From assembly GCA_019454835.1 (NCBI GenBank), contig JACFNP010000004.1:1-64000 (forward strand): a stretch of 64,000 nucleotides of DNA. Reading direction: 5' to 3'. Of the stretch, positions 16,904 to 26,939 are shown in pieces. The notes beneath the pieces were generated by a model, which did no database searches, was not told the DNA's origin, and saw nothing but the letters and a program-made list of their open reading frames with translations. The stretch is from Rubellimicrobium sp. Its GTDB lineage: Bacteria; Pseudomonadota; Alphaproteobacteria; Rhodobacterales; Rhodobacteraceae. Within the stretch, counting starts at the first letter, position 1. Every line of letters begins with the position of its first letter. A program made the position numbers and the translations under genes.

Positions 16904-16913
16904 TGATATATCA
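16904..16913. promoter_or_regulatory. TGATATATCA palindrome upstream of gntR
   Basis: A perfect 10-bp palindrome in an AT-rich patch about 30 bases before the chosen start of the GntR gene. It resembles the AT-rich cores of the sites at 4236 and 11263 (for example TGATATTACA on the minus strand of the latter) and could be an autoregulatory operator. Confidence 0.4.
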
Positions 16914-16982
16914 CAGCCGCCCCGGCGGCACAAACCCCGAAGGAGGCTCGGACTTTCGCGCCCCGCAGCGGCCCGGTGGCCC

Positions 16983-17175
16983 GTCATTGCGAGGAGCCGA
17001 GGGCGACGCGGCAATCCACGGGACCGGGCGGAGCGCCCGGTGTGGGTTGCTTTGGCTGCGCCTCGCGGGTGACGGTGGGAAGATGTCGTCATTGCGAGGA
17101 GCCGAAGGCGACGAAGCAACCCCGATGCTGTATGTGAGCGGTCGGGGTTGCTTCGGCTTGCGCCTCGCGGGTGAC
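16983..17175. repeat. REP-like palindromes, two copies
   Basis: Two copies of the GTCATTGCGAGGAGCCGA...GGTTGC...CGCCTCGC palindrome (about 16983-17074 and 17087-17175) fill the gap between gntR and purB. A right outer arm (GCGCCCGATTGCCC) follows near 17190-17203. No gene is seen here. Confidence 0.8.
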
Positions 17176-17277
17176 GAGAACATGCCGCGCGCCCGATTGC
17201 CCTATCCCACCCGGCCCGACCGCTTGCCCCGTGCCGGGACCGGCCCTAGAAGGCCGCATCCCCGAGCCGAGGCTGCC

Positions 17278-18585
<1,308 letters not shown>

Positions 18586-18599
18586 GGGCGGCGGCGCGT

Positions 18600-18975
18600 C
18601 GTCGTTGCGAACGAGGTGAATCCATCCATTCCCGGCGCTCCGCCCGGTTCCGTGGATTGGCCCGCATCGCCTGCGGCTCCTCGCAATGACGGAGGGTTCG
18701 TCATTGCGAACGAAGTGAAGCAACCCCGACCGCTCACACACAACATCGGGGTTGCCGCGTCGGCTGCGCCTCCTCGCAATGACGGGGTGTTCTCGTCATT
18801 GCGAACGAAGTGAAGCAACCTCGACCGCTCACACACAACATCGAGATTGCCGCGTCGGCTGCGCCTCCTCGCAATGACGGGGTGTTCTCGTCATTGCGAA
18901 CGAAGTGAAGCAACCCCGACCGCTCGCGCATGACCATCGGCGTTGCTTCGTCGCCCCGCGCCGCCTCGCAATGAC
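18600..18975. repeat. REP-like palindromes, four tandem copies
   Basis: Four copies in tandem: about 18601-18691, 18700-18783, 18795-18878 and 18890-18975. Each runs from GTCATTGCGAACGAAGTGAAG through a TTGC centre to CCTCGCAATGAC; the first is the most diverged. They fill the space between purB and the HEPN-like gene. Spacing is regular but the spacers are only 8-12 bp, so this is not a CRISPR array. Confidence 0.85.
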
Positions 18976-19019
18976 AGTGCAAGCACGCCGGGACGGCCCG
19001 CGAAAGGCAGCGCTGCCGC

Positions 19020-19556
19020 TCAGGCGCCGACCGCGCGTGTATTCCCCGCCCGCACCCGGTTGCGCGCGTGTCTTGCCCCCCTGGTCGTGATGAGCACCCA
19101 GGTTGCGAAGGCGATCCTGTCGGTTCTCGAGACCGCCCCGAGCGCGGCAATACCGTCCTCGGCAAGCGCGATGAAACCCTGCACCTCGACCTTGCCGAGA
19201 CGGATCATCGGGTCGTAGTCGGCAGCCTCGCGGGCGATCTGAAGCTGCCGGAAAGCATCTGCAAAGGTCTTTACCCCGGCCGGGAACCCGACGTTGCCCG
19301 CACCGTCGCAGGCGGCCCGCGCCGCGCCATGTTCGATACCGCGATACACCTCGACCCAGGCGCGGTTGGGACGCCGCTGCCGCGATGTCCCGACCAGGGC
19401 ATCGGCGCAGCTTCGTGCCAACTGGTGAAAGGCCGCGTAATAGGCCGAACTGACCGCGCGGCGCAGGCTGGCCTGCGCGGGCTTGCGTCTGCCCGACGCA
19501 TCAACCAGCGCATTCGCCGAGACGATCAGACCGGCGGCGAGCGTCGTGTCAGGCAT
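19020..19556 (-). CDS. HEPN-like domain protein
   Basis: 178 residues, mostly helical. The segment LRRAVSSAYYAAFHQLARSC near residues 32-50 is the AYYAxFH-type signature of HEPN domains, found in toxins, tRNA-cleaving RNases and abortive-infection proteins. The C-terminal third is basic (ARHARNRVRAGN). The ATG at 19556 overlaps the stop of the upstream small gene by eight bases, so the two form a coupled pair. The partner is not a recognisable MNT nucleotidyltransferase, so this is not a standard HEPN/MNT module. Function is unproven. Confidence 0.65.
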   Translation of the reverse strand: MPDTTLAAGLIVSANALVDASGRRKPAQASLRRAVSSAYYAAFHQLARSCADALVGTSRQRRPNRAWVEVYRGIEHGAARAACDGAGNVGFPAGVKTFADAFRQLQIAREAADYDPMIRLGKVEVQGFIALAEDGIAALGAVSRTDRIAFATWVLITTRGARHARNRVRAGNTRAVGA

Positions 19557-19830
19557 GCGCCTCCATCGGGCGGATGAAGGGGAACACGTCGCGCAGGTCG
19601 TCACCCATCGCCTTGCGGACCAGTTCGGTCAGGCCGATGAACCTGCCCCGGAAATCGTCGGCGGTCGTGTCCGGGGACATGTGGATTTCGATCGTCAGGA
19701 TGTCGTCGCCCATGTTGTCCACATCAAAGCGGAAACGGACATCCCGGACCTTGCCCGGAAAGCGCGCCCGGACAACATCGCTGATCGAGTCGCGCGTGGC
19801 CGCGCTCAGCGCTGCATCCGTCAGTTGCAT
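19549..19830 (-). CDS. Small protein of unknown function, partner of HEPN-like gene
   Basis: 93 residues. I do not recognise the family. It has an acidic, soluble, alpha/beta look: RFRFDVDNMGDDILTIEI suggests two beta strands, and FRGRFIGLTELVRKAMGDDL a helix. It starts at ATG 19830 and overlaps the HEPN-like gene by eight bases, implying stoichiometric co-expression as in toxin-antitoxin or sensor-effector pairs. No signal peptide or membrane span. Confidence 0.6.
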   Translation of the reverse strand: MQLTDAALSAATRDSISDVVRARFPGKVRDVRFRFDVDNMGDDILTIEIHMSPDTTADDFRGRFIGLTELVRKAMGDDLRDVFPFIRPMEAHA

Positions 19831-19974
19831 GTCGAACCCGCCCCCATGTCACCCTTTCGTGCATGGCGCCTGCCGCAGGGCAACCCGCGCCAGAGGCCTC
19901 GCGCCCATCAGACGCCCCTGCCATGAGTCGTGTCAACCTACGCCGCTATGGGTAAAGATTCCGTTACCCGACCC

Positions 19975-20817
19975 TCACCTCACCGGCGCCGAAATCGCCG
20001 CCGGGTTCGGGCCGGTGCGGCTGCGTTCGTCCAGTGCGACCATGGCCGCCATCTCGTCCCCGCTCAGCGGCCCCGCATCGAGCGCATGGAAATTCTCGGC
20101 GATCCGTCCGGGGTTTACCGACCGCGACAGCACCGACAGCCCGCGTTGCAGGTGCCAGCGCAGGATCGCCTGCGCGGGCGTGATCCCCAGCCGCGCGGCC
20201 ACCGCCTGCACCGGGGCGGCGTCGAAGCTGAGGCCGTTGCCCAGCGGCGTCCACGCCTGGGTGACGATGCCGCGCGCGTCCATCTCGGCCTGAAGCGGGT
20301 GCTGCTGCATCCGGGGGTTGATCTCGACCTGGTTGAGCACCGGCGCCACCCCGGTTTCCGCCACCAGCCGGTCGATCTGCTGCGCGTCGAAATTCGACAC
20401 ACCGATCGAGGTCGCGCGGCCCTCGTCGCGCAGGCGGATGAAGGCGCGCCAGGTGTCGACGTAAAGATCGTCCTTCGGGCAGGGCCAGTGGATGAGCAGC
20501 AGATCGACATGATCCAGCCCCAGCCGCCCGAGGCTGGCCTCGGCGGACTTCATCGTCCGGTCAAAGCCGTGATGGTCGTTCCAGACCTTGGTGGTGACGA
20601 AATAATCCCCGCGCGCAAGGCCGCTGTCGCGCAGGCCCCGGCCCATGCCGTCCTCGTTGTTGTAGGCGGCGGCGCCGTCGAACAGCCGGAATCCCGCGCG
20701 CGCCGCAGCGGCGACCGAGGCGGCGGCCACATCATGGGGCACCTGCCAGAGGCCGAAGCCCGCCTGCGGGATCGTGTGGCCGTCATGGAAGGCAAGGCGC
20801 GGCTGGGAGGCGGGCAT
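19975..20817 (-). CDS. Aldo/keto reductase
   Basis: 280 residues, TIM-barrel AKR. The catalytic tetrad is readable: Asp and Tyr in FDGAAAYNNE, Lys in VTTKVWNDHHG, and His in LLLIHWPCPKDD. The NADPH-binding C-terminal region reads LSVLSRSVNPGRIAENF. It is close to 2,5-diketo-D-gluconate reductase-type AKRs and probably reduces aldehydes or ketones with NADPH. It is divergent from an NsrR-like regulator across about 315 bases, so nitrosative-stress control is possible but unproven. Confidence 0.9.
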   Translation of the reverse strand: MPASQPRLAFHDGHTIPQAGFGLWQVPHDVAAASVAAAARAGFRLFDGAAAYNNEDGMGRGLRDSGLARGDYFVTTKVWNDHHGFDRTMKSAEASLGRLGLDHVDLLLIHWPCPKDDLYVDTWRAFIRLRDEGRATSIGVSNFDAQQIDRLVAETGVAPVLNQVEINPRMQQHPLQAEMDARGIVTQAWTPLGNGLSFDAAPVQAVAARLGITPAQAILRWHLQRGLSVLSRSVNPGRIAENFHALDAGPLSGDEMAAMVALDERSRTGPNPAAISAPVR

Positions 20818-21056
20818 GGCGGAATCCTTTCAGACAGGGGGCCGGTCAGACAGGGGCCGGGGCGGCGATTCACCTGTCCGGCACCCGATGCAGGCCCCGT
20901 GTCTGGACCCCGCCGGACGGGGTGTAAAGGTGCGGTCGCCCCGCCCGGAGAGCGGCGGCACACACGCGAAAATCCGCGCCATCGCTGGCATCCGCCTCAT
21001 TGCGGCCTTATGCCGCATCAGAAATGCGGCTATTGTCGATAAGACTTTGTCGGCAT

Positions 21057-21070
21057 CTGATGCAGATCAG
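21057..21070. promoter_or_regulatory. Fnr/Dnr-like dyad CTGAT-GCAG-ATCAG
   Basis: A perfect 5-bp inverted repeat with 4-bp spacer that differs from TTGAT-N4-ATCAA only at its outermost base on each side. It lies 63 bases before the NsrR-like start in the divergent region with the aldo/keto reductase. Just left, TGCGGC-CTTAT-GCCGCA (21001-21017) forms a separate hairpin. Confidence 0.4.
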
Positions 21071-21132
21071 GGCATATCCCGTCCCGATCCGCGATCTTGC
21101 CCGCGCCAGCCACCCCGCCCCGGAGGGAGCCA

Positions 21133-21606
21133 ATGCGTCTGACCGTCCGCACCAATCTTGCCGCCCGCGCGCTCATGGCCTGCGCGGCCAATCCCGACCG
21201 CGTGCTGCGCACCCAGGACATCGCCGAACGCTGCAACGCCTCGGTGAACCACATGTTCCAGGTAGTGAACGCGCTGCAGGAGCACGGCTTCATCGAAACG
21301 ATCCGCGGCCGCTCGGGCGGCGTGCGGCTGGCGCGCCCGCCCGAACGGATCTCGGTCGGGGCGATGTTCCGCGACCTCGAGGGCAGCGTGCCGTTCACCG
21401 ACTGCTTCGAGGGCGGCGCGGGCACCTGTCCGCTGCACGGAAGCTGCCGCCTTGCCGCCTATCTGCGCCGCGCCGTCGAGGCGTTCTACCACGAACTCGA
21501 CATGGTGACGCTGGCCGATCTGGTGAAGGGCAACTGCGGCCTCGAGGCGCTGCTCGACATGGACCCGCGCGGCCGCGGGCAATGCGCGGGAATGGCGCCC
21601 GCCTGA
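21133..21606 (+). CDS. nsrR: Rrf2 family regulator, NsrR-like
   Basis: 157 residues. An N-terminal winged helix (MRLTVRTNLAARALMACAAN, then SVNHMFQVVNALQEHGFI, RGRSGGVRLA) is followed by three cysteines at about 91, 99 and 105 (DCFEGGAGTCPLHGSC), the spacing that binds the NO-sensitive Fe-S cluster of NsrR. NsrR represses NO-detoxifying genes until nitrosylated. CGGAGGGA precedes the ATG at 21133. Its presence in the same window as a predicted NO reductase operon is suggestive, although that operon carries an Fnr box. Confidence 0.8.
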   Translation: MRLTVRTNLAARALMACAANPDRVLRTQDIAERCNASVNHMFQVVNALQEHGFIETIRGRSGGVRLARPPERISVGAMFRDLEGSVPFTDCFEGGAGTCPLHGSCRLAAYLRRAVEAFYHELDMVTLADLVKGNCGLEALLDMDPRGRGQCAGMAPA

Positions 21607-21626
21607 CCCCGTCCGCAGCGCGGCCC

Positions 21627-21801
21627 AGGGCAATCGGGCGAATGGCATATTTTCGTCACCCGCGAGGCGAAGCCGAAGCAACCCCGACCGCTTGCTCAAC
21701 AACATCTGGGTTGCTTCGTCGCCTTCGGCTTCTCGCAATGACGGATTTCGCGGGCAGCGACGCCCTGCCAACCCGCGCAGAGCGGTTCGCCCGATTGCCG
21801 C
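21627..21801. repeat. REP-like palindrome with outer inverted arms
   Basis: A core palindrome (21655-21743; GTCACCCGCGAGGCGAAGCC to TCTCGCAATGAC) is flanked by outer inverted arms: GGGCAATCGGGCGAATGGC on the left (about 21628) and GCGGTTCGCCCGATTGCC on the right (about 21782-21799). It fills the space between the regulator and malate synthase. Confidence 0.75.
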
Positions 21802-21877
21802 GCAGCGCGGCCCGCGCGGTTGAGCTTTGCCCCCGAAAGCACTAGCACCCCGGACATATGGTCTTACGGGGGTACGA

Positions 21878-24025
21878 ATGGACACGCGGGTCATCAGGCA
21901 GGGATTGCAGGTGTCGGCCGGGCTGGCCGCCTTCATCGAGGACGAGGCCCTGCCCGGCACCGGCATCGCCGCCGATGCGTTCTGGACCGGCCTTGCCGGG
22001 CTGATGCGTGACCTCGCGCCCGAAAACGCCGCGCTGCTGGCCCGGCGCGCCGGATTGCAGCGGCAGATCGACGAATGGCACATCGCACAGCACGGCGCGG
22101 GCGATCCGGCGGATTACGAAGCCTTCCTGCGCGAGATCGGATATCTGGTGCCGGAGGGGCCGGATTTCACCATCACCACGACCGGCACCGACCCCGAGAT
22201 CGCCACCATCGCCGGGCCGCAACTGGTCGTGCCGGTCACCAACGCCCGCTTTGCGCTGAACGCGGCCAATGCGCGCTGGGGGTCGCTCTATGACGCGCTT
22301 TACGGCACCGACGCGCTGGGCGACGCGCCTGCGCCCGGCCCCTTCGACGCGGCGCGCGCGGCAAGGGTGGTCGCCTGGACGCGGGCGCACCTTGACCGGG
22401 TGGCGCCGCTGGCGGTCGGGTCATGGGCCGACGTGACGGCGCTGGCGGTGCGTGACGGCGCCCTCGCGGTGACCACCGGCACCGGCGCGACCGGGCTGGC
22501 CGACCCGGCGCAGTTCGCGGGCTGGTCGGATGTGCAATGCGAATTGCAGGTGCTGCTGCGCGTGCACGGGCTGCTGATCGAGATTCGCGTCGACCGCCGC
22601 ACGCCGGTGGGCGCGGGTGATCCGGCCGGAATCGGCGAGGTGCGCCTCGAATCGGCGCTGACCTCGATCATGGATTGCGAGGATTCGGTCGCCTGCATCG
22701 ATGGCGACGACAAGGCGCTGGCCTATCGCAACTGGCTGGGCCTGATGAAGGGCACGCTCGAGGAGAGCTTCGAGAAGGGTGGCAAGACGATGACCCGCCG
22801 CCTCGCGCCCGCGCACGAGACCTGGCACGCACCCGACGGCAGCGACCTGGCGGTGAAACGCCGCGCGTTGATGCTGGTGCGCAACGTCGGCCACCTGATG
22901 ACCACGCCTGCGGTGCTGGACGCCGAGGGCCGCGAATTGCCCGAGGGGCTGCTTGATGCCGCCGTCACCGTGCTGTGCGCCATGCACGACCTGCGGGGCG
23001 CGCAGGCCAACAGCGCCGCCTCGGTCTATGTGGTGAAACCCAAGATGCACGGCCCCGACGAGGTCGCCTTTGCGGTGCGCACCATGGACCGGGTCGAGGA
23101 CATGCTGTCGCTGCCGCACAACACGGTCAAGCTGGGCATCATGGACGAGGAGCGCCGCACCTCGGCCAATCTGCGCGAATGTATCCGCGCGGCGGGCGCG
23201 CGGGTCGCCTTCATCAACACCGGCTTCCTCGATCGCACCGGCGACGAGATTCACACCAGCATGGAAGCCGGGCCGATGCTGCCCAAGGGCGAGATGAAGT
23301 CGCAGCCGTGGATCGCCGCCTACGAGGCGAGGAACGTCGCCATCGGCCTGGCCTGCGGGCTGCGCGGGCGGGCGCAGATCGGCAAGGGCATGTGGGCCGC
23401 GCCCGACCTGATGGGCGCGATGCTGAAGGACAAGATCGCCCATCCGCAGGCGGGCGCGAATACCGCCTGGGTGCCCTCGCCCACCGCCGCCACGTTGCAC
23501 GCCACCCATTACCATCTGGTTGACGTGGCCGCCGTGCAGGACCGGCTGGCCGCGCATCCGGCAGGCGCGGCGCTGTCCGACCTGCTGACCATCCCGGTCG
23601 CCGCCGGGCGCAACTTCACCGAAGGCGAGGTGACGCGCGAGATCGAGAACAACGCGCAGGGCATCCTCGGCTATGTGGTGCGCTGGGTCGATCAGGGCAT
23701 CGGCTGCTCGAAGGTGCCCGACATACATGATGTCGCCCTGATGGAGGACCGCGCCACCTGCCGCATTTCCTCGCAGGCGCTGGCCAACTGGCTGCATCAC
23801 GGGGTTGTCAGCGAAGATCAGGTCATGGGTGCGATGCGCCGCATGGCCGAGGTGGTCGACCGCCAGAACGCGGGCGACCCCCTGTATCACCCGATGGCCC
23901 CCGCATTCGACGGCCCTGCCTTCCGCGCCGCCTGCGCGCTGGTGTTCGAGGGCCGCGTGCAGCCATCGGGTTATACCGAGCCGGTGCTGCACCACTGGCG
24001 GGCCGTGGCCAAGGCGCAGGCGTAG
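21878..24025 (+). CDS. glcB: Malate synthase G
   Basis: 715 residues, matching the monomeric G isoform (about 720). It condenses glyoxylate with acetyl-CoA to malate, completing glyoxylate or glycolate assimilation. Family blocks seen: [70 protein letters not shown] and a C-terminal [19 protein letters not shown] carrying the catalytic aspartate/arginine region. The start is the ATG at 21878 after a GGGGGT stretch; upstream in-frame codons are repeat flank. No glc operon neighbours. A hairpin follows the stop. Confidence 0.96.
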   Translation: MDTRVIRQGLQVSAGLAAFIEDEALPGTGIAADAFWTGLAGLMRDLAPENAALLARRAGLQRQIDEWHIAQHGAGDPADYEAFLREIGYLVPEGPDFTITTTGTDPEIATIAGPQLVVPVTNARFALNAANARWGSLYDALYGTDALGDAPAPGPFDAARAARVVAWTRAHLDRVAPLAVGSWADVTALAVRDGALAVTTGTGATGLADPAQFAGWSDVQCELQVLLRVHGLLIEIRVDRRTPVGAGDPAGIGEVRLESALTSIMDCEDSVACIDGDDKALAYRNWLGLMKGTLEESFEKGGKTMTRRLAPAHETWHAPDGSDLAVKRRALMLVRNVGHLMTTPAVLDAEGRELPEGLLDAAVTVLCAMHDLRGAQANSAASVYVVKPKMHGPDEVAFAVRTMDRVEDMLSLPHNTVKLGIMDEERRTSANLRECIRAAGARVAFINTGFLDRTGDEIHTSMEAGPMLPKGEMKSQPWIAAYEARNVAIGLACGLRGRAQIGKGMWAAPDLMGAMLKDKIAHPQAGANTAWVPSPTAATLHATHYHLVDVAAVQDRLAAHPAGAALSDLLTIPVAAGRNFTEGEVTREIENNAQGILGYVVRWVDQGIGCSKVPDIHDVALMEDRATCRISSQALANWLHHGVVSEDQVMGAMRRMAEVVDRQNAGDPLYHPMAPAFDGPAFRAACALVFEGRVQPSGYTEPVLHHWRAVAKAQA

Positions 24026-24027
24026 GA

Positions 24028-24044
24028 CCGGGGCTTCGCCCCGG
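24028..24044 (+). terminator. Hairpin after glcB
   Basis: CCGGGGC-TTC-GCCCCGG, a perfect 7-bp stem with a TTC loop three bases after the glcB stop. No T-run follows; the next bases (CCCCGAGAGTATTTGAG) resemble a motif often seen after rhodobacterial genes. A second GC hairpin (GGGGGGC-AGC-GCCCCCC) lies at 24131-24147. Confidence 0.5.
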
Positions 24045-24200
24045 ACCCCGAGAGTATTTGAGCAAGGATGAAGAGCAGCCTGCTGATTCACCTCTTCCAT
24101 AAATATCCCTGGGGGAGGCGCGTCAGCGCCGGGGGGCAGCGCCCCCCGCAAACGTGAAGCAAGGGCACGAGTGCGCGGTTGGAGCGCATCCCGTGCCGCG

Positions 24201-24306
24201 CTAGAGCGGGTCGGGTAATCATGGAGTCAGCGGACCCGCTCTAACTCTCTGTTTTGTCGCATTGTCGCGGGCGCCAAATGTTCCATTTGGCTGCGAAATG
24301 CTCTAG
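24201..24306 (-). repeat. ~105-bp gene-end repeat, copy 2 of 3
   Basis: Read on the minus strand: CTAGAGCATTTCGCAG, hairpin GCCAAATG-GAA-CATTTGGC, ACAATGCG, then GAGCGGGTC...GACCCGCTC. Relative to copy 1 the stem has a compensated T-A to C-G pair change. Here the element lies just before ccmF rather than after a stop codon. Confidence 0.8.
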
Positions 24307-24318
24307 AAAGGCAGCACC

Positions 24319-26295
24319 ATGGTCGCCGAGCTTGGACATTTCACCCTGATCCTCGCGGCGCTTGTCGCGCTGGTGCAGGCCGTCGTCCCGATGGTGGGCG
24401 CGCAGCGCAACTGGGCCGGATGGATGGCGCTCGCGCGGCCTGCGGCGGTGCTGCAGTTCCTGCTGGTCGGCTTTGCCTTCGCAACGCTGGTCCATGCCTT
24501 CATCACCTCGGACTTCTCGTTGCGCATCGTCTACGCCAATTCGCACAGCGCGAAGCCGTTCCTCTACAAGATCACCGGAGTCTGGGGGAACCACGAAGGC
24601 TCGATGATGCTCTGGGTGCTGATCCTGTCGCTGTTCGGGGCGGCGGTGGCCGTGTCGGGCGAGGCGCTGCCGCCGCGCCTGTCGGCGCGGGTGCTGTCGG
24701 TGCAGGCGATGATCGGGGTGGCGTTTCTGGCCTTCATCCTGTTCACCTCGAACCCGTTCCTGCGGCTGGCCGAACCGCCGCTGAACGGGCGCGACCTGAA
24801 CCCGCTGTTGCAGGACCCCGGCCTCGCCTTCCACCCGCCGTTTCTCTATCTCGGTTATGTCGGCCTGTCGGTCAGCTTTTCCTTCGCCATCGCCGCGCTG
24901 ATCGAGGGCCGGATCGATGCCGCCTGGGCGCGCTGGGTGCGGCCCTGGGCGCTGGCCGCGTGGATGTTCCTGACGCTCGGCATCGCCATGGGCGCGTGGT
25001 GGGCCTATTACGAACTGGGCTGGGGCGGGTTCTGGTTCTGGGACCCGGTGGAAAACGCCAGCCTGATGCCCTGGCTGATCGCCGCCGCGCTGCTGCATTC
25101 GGCCATCGTCGTGGAAAAGCGCGAATCGCTGAAGGCGTGGACCGTGCTGCTGGCGATCCTCGGCTTTGCGTTTTCACTGCTGGGCACCTTCATCGTGCGC
25201 TCGGGCGTGCTGACCTCGGTGCATTCCTTCGCCTCGGACCCCTCGCGCGGGGTGATGATCCTGGCGATCATGGGCGTCGCGGTCGGCGGCGCGCTGCTGC
25301 TGTTCGGCCTGCGCGCGGGCGCGATGGAGGCGCGCGGCATCTTCGGCCTGGTCAGCCGCGAGGGCGCGCTGGTGCTCAACAACATCCTGCTGGCGGTGGC
25401 GGCCTTCGTCGTCTTTGTCGGCACGCTGTGGCCGATGGTCGCCGAGACGCTGATCGGGCGCGTGTTGTCGGTCGGGCCGCCGTTCTTCAACCTGGCCTTC
25501 ACGCCGTTCTTCATGCTGCTGGCCATCGTGCTGCCTGCGGGCGCGGTGATCGCCTGGAAGCGCGGCGATGCGGGCCGGGCCGTGCGCGCGATGCTGCCTG
25601 CGGCGCTGCTGGCCTTTGCCATCGGCGCGCTGGCCTGGGCGATCACCAGCGACCGTTCGGCGCTGGCGCCGGTGGGCATGGCACTGGGGGTCTGGCTGAT
25701 CGCAGGTGCGGCGATGGACCTGTGGCTCAAGACCGGGCGGCAGGGCCTTGCCGCCCGGCTCGGGCGGCTGGGCCGGTTGCCGCGCTCGGACTGGGGCCGG
25801 GCGCTGGGCCACGCGGGCCTCGGCGTCGTCTTCGTCGGGGTCGCGGGCGTGCTGGGCTGGCAGGTCGAGGACATCCGCACCGTCGCGCCGGGCCAGAGCT
25901 TCGATCTGGGCGCCTATACCGTCACCTTCGAGGGCGTCGAATCGACCGAAGGGACGAACTACCTCACCGACATGGCGACGATGACCGTGACGCGCGGCAG
26001 CCGCAACATCGCCGTGCTGCATCCCGAAAAGCGCTTCTATCCGGTCGCGCAGATGCCGACGACCGAGGCCGCGATCCACAACGGGTTCTGGGCCGATGTC
26101 TATCTGACCCTCGGCGACCGGCAGCCGGACGGGTCCTGGGCGGTGCGCTCCTATGTGAAGCCGATGGCGCTCTGGCTGTGGTTCGGGGCGCTGATGATGG
26201 CGGCGGGCGGGCTGGTGTCGCTGACCGACCGCCGCCTGCGCGTCGCCGCAGGCGCGGCAAAGCGGACACCCGCTGCCGCCGTGCCCGCACAATGA
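24319..26295 (+). CDS. ccmF: Cytochrome c heme lyase subunit CcmF
   Basis: 658 residues, polytopic inner-membrane protein with about 15 spans. CcmF with CcmH ligates heme to CxxCH motifs of apocytochromes c in the periplasm (System I). The heme-handling WWD signature is clear (WGGFWFWDPVENAS), preceded by GVWGNHEGSMMLWVLILS and followed by VVEKRESLKAWT. AAAGG precedes the ATG at 24319. It is coupled to ccmH by ATGA. The other ccm genes (ABCDEG, I) are not nearby. Its product is needed for the cytochromes c encoded at 56.5 kb and 60.9-64 kb. Confidence 0.96.
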   Translation: MVAELGHFTLILAALVALVQAVVPMVGAQRNWAGWMALARPAAVLQFLLVGFAFATLVHAFITSDFSLRIVYANSHSAKPFLYKITGVWGNHEGSMMLWVLILSLFGAAVAVSGEALPPRLSARVLSVQAMIGVAFLAFILFTSNPFLRLAEPPLNGRDLNPLLQDPGLAFHPPFLYLGYVGLSVSFSFAIAALIEGRIDAAWARWVRPWALAAWMFLTLGIAMGAWWAYYELGWGGFWFWDPVENASLMPWLIAAALLHSAIVVEKRESLKAWTVLLAILGFAFSLLGTFIVRSGVLTSVHSFASDPSRGVMILAIMGVAVGGALLLFGLRAGAMEARGIFGLVSREGALVLNNILLAVAAFVVFVGTLWPMVAETLIGRVLSVGPPFFNLAFTPFFMLLAIVLPAGAVIAWKRGDAGRAVRAMLPAALLAFAIGALAWAITSDRSALAPVGMALGVWLIAGAAMDLWLKTGRQGLAARLGRLGRLPRSDWGRALGHAGLGVVFVGVAGVLGWQVEDIRTVAPGQSFDLGAYTVTFEGVESTEGTNYLTDMATMTVTRGSRNIAVLHPEKRFYPVAQMPTTEAAIHNGFWADVYLTLGDRQPDGSWAVRSYVKPMALWLWFGALMMAAGGLVSLTDRRLRVAAGAAKRTPAAAVPAQ

Positions 26296-26759
26296 GACGG
26301 CTGCTGGGGCCGCTGGCCGCCCTGCTGCTGGCGCTGGCCGCCTGGCCCGCGCTGGCGGTCGAACCCGGCGAGATGCTGGCGGACCCGGTGCTCGAGGCCC
26401 GCGCCCGCACCATCAGCGCCAGCCTGCGCTGCCCGGTGTGCCTCAACGAGAGCATCGACGAATCCAACGCCCCGATCAGCCACGAGCTGCGCGTCCTGAT
26501 CCGCGAACGGCTGGTCGCTGGCGACACCGACCGCGAGGTGATCGACTTCGTCGTCGCGCGCTACGGCGAATTCGTGCTCATGCGGCCCGATCCGCGCGGG
26601 GCGAACCTGATCCTGTGGATCGCCGGACCGGCCATGCTGCTGATCGCGGGCGGCACCGTGATCGCCACCCTGCGCCGCCGCGCGCAAAGGGCCGAACCCG
26701 AGGCGCTGACCACGGACGAGACCCACCGGCTGCACGAGATTCTGGGCGAGGACGGGTAA
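26292..26759 (+). CDS. ccmH: Cytochrome c maturation protein CcmH (CycL)
   Basis: 155 residues. An N-terminal signal or anchor (LLGPLAALLLALAAWPALA) is followed by the periplasmic thioredoxin-like segment with the redox motif LRCPVCLNESI (CxxC) near residues 45-55, and a C-terminal membrane span (LILWIAGPAMLLIAGGTVIA). It keeps apocytochrome heme-binding cysteines reduced and works with CcmF. The start overlaps the ccmF stop. This is the short N-terminal CcmH form; the CcmI part is not fused and not adjacent. Confidence 0.94.
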   Translation: MRRLLGPLAALLLALAAWPALAVEPGEMLADPVLEARARTISASLRCPVCLNESIDESNAPISHELRVLIRERLVAGDTDREVIDFVVARYGEFVLMRPDPRGANLILWIAGPAMLLIAGGTVIATLRRRAQRAEPEALTTDETHRLHEILGEDG

Positions 26760-26787
26760 GCGCCCCGCGCGCGCGTCATTGGACGCC

Positions 26788-26876
26788 CGTCATTGCGAAG
26801 AGCCGGAGGCGACGAAGCAACCCCGATGTCGTGAGTGAGCGGTCGGGGTTGCTTCGGCTGCGCCTCGCAATGACGG
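26788..26876. repeat. REP-like palindrome, one copy
   Basis: One copy: GTCATTGCGAAGAGCCGGAGG...GGGGTTGCTTCGGCTG...CTCGCAATGAC, in the 180-base gap between ccmH and the ABC-F gene. Confidence 0.8.
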
Positions 26877-26939
26877 GCGTGCAACGACGATCCCGCGCGC
26901 TCGCCTTGCGCTCCACCCGCCGCGCGGATAGCCGGGGGC

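Noticed and set aside
18600-18975. Regularly spaced repeats that could be read as a CRISPR array
   Set aside because: Units of about 85 bp are themselves palindromic with 8-12 bp gaps, and the gaps are near-identical rather than unique spacers; no cas genes are present.
21001-21017. Hairpin TGCGGC-CTTAT-GCCGCA as a terminator
   Set aside because: It lies in a divergent promoter region with no gene ending there and no T-run.
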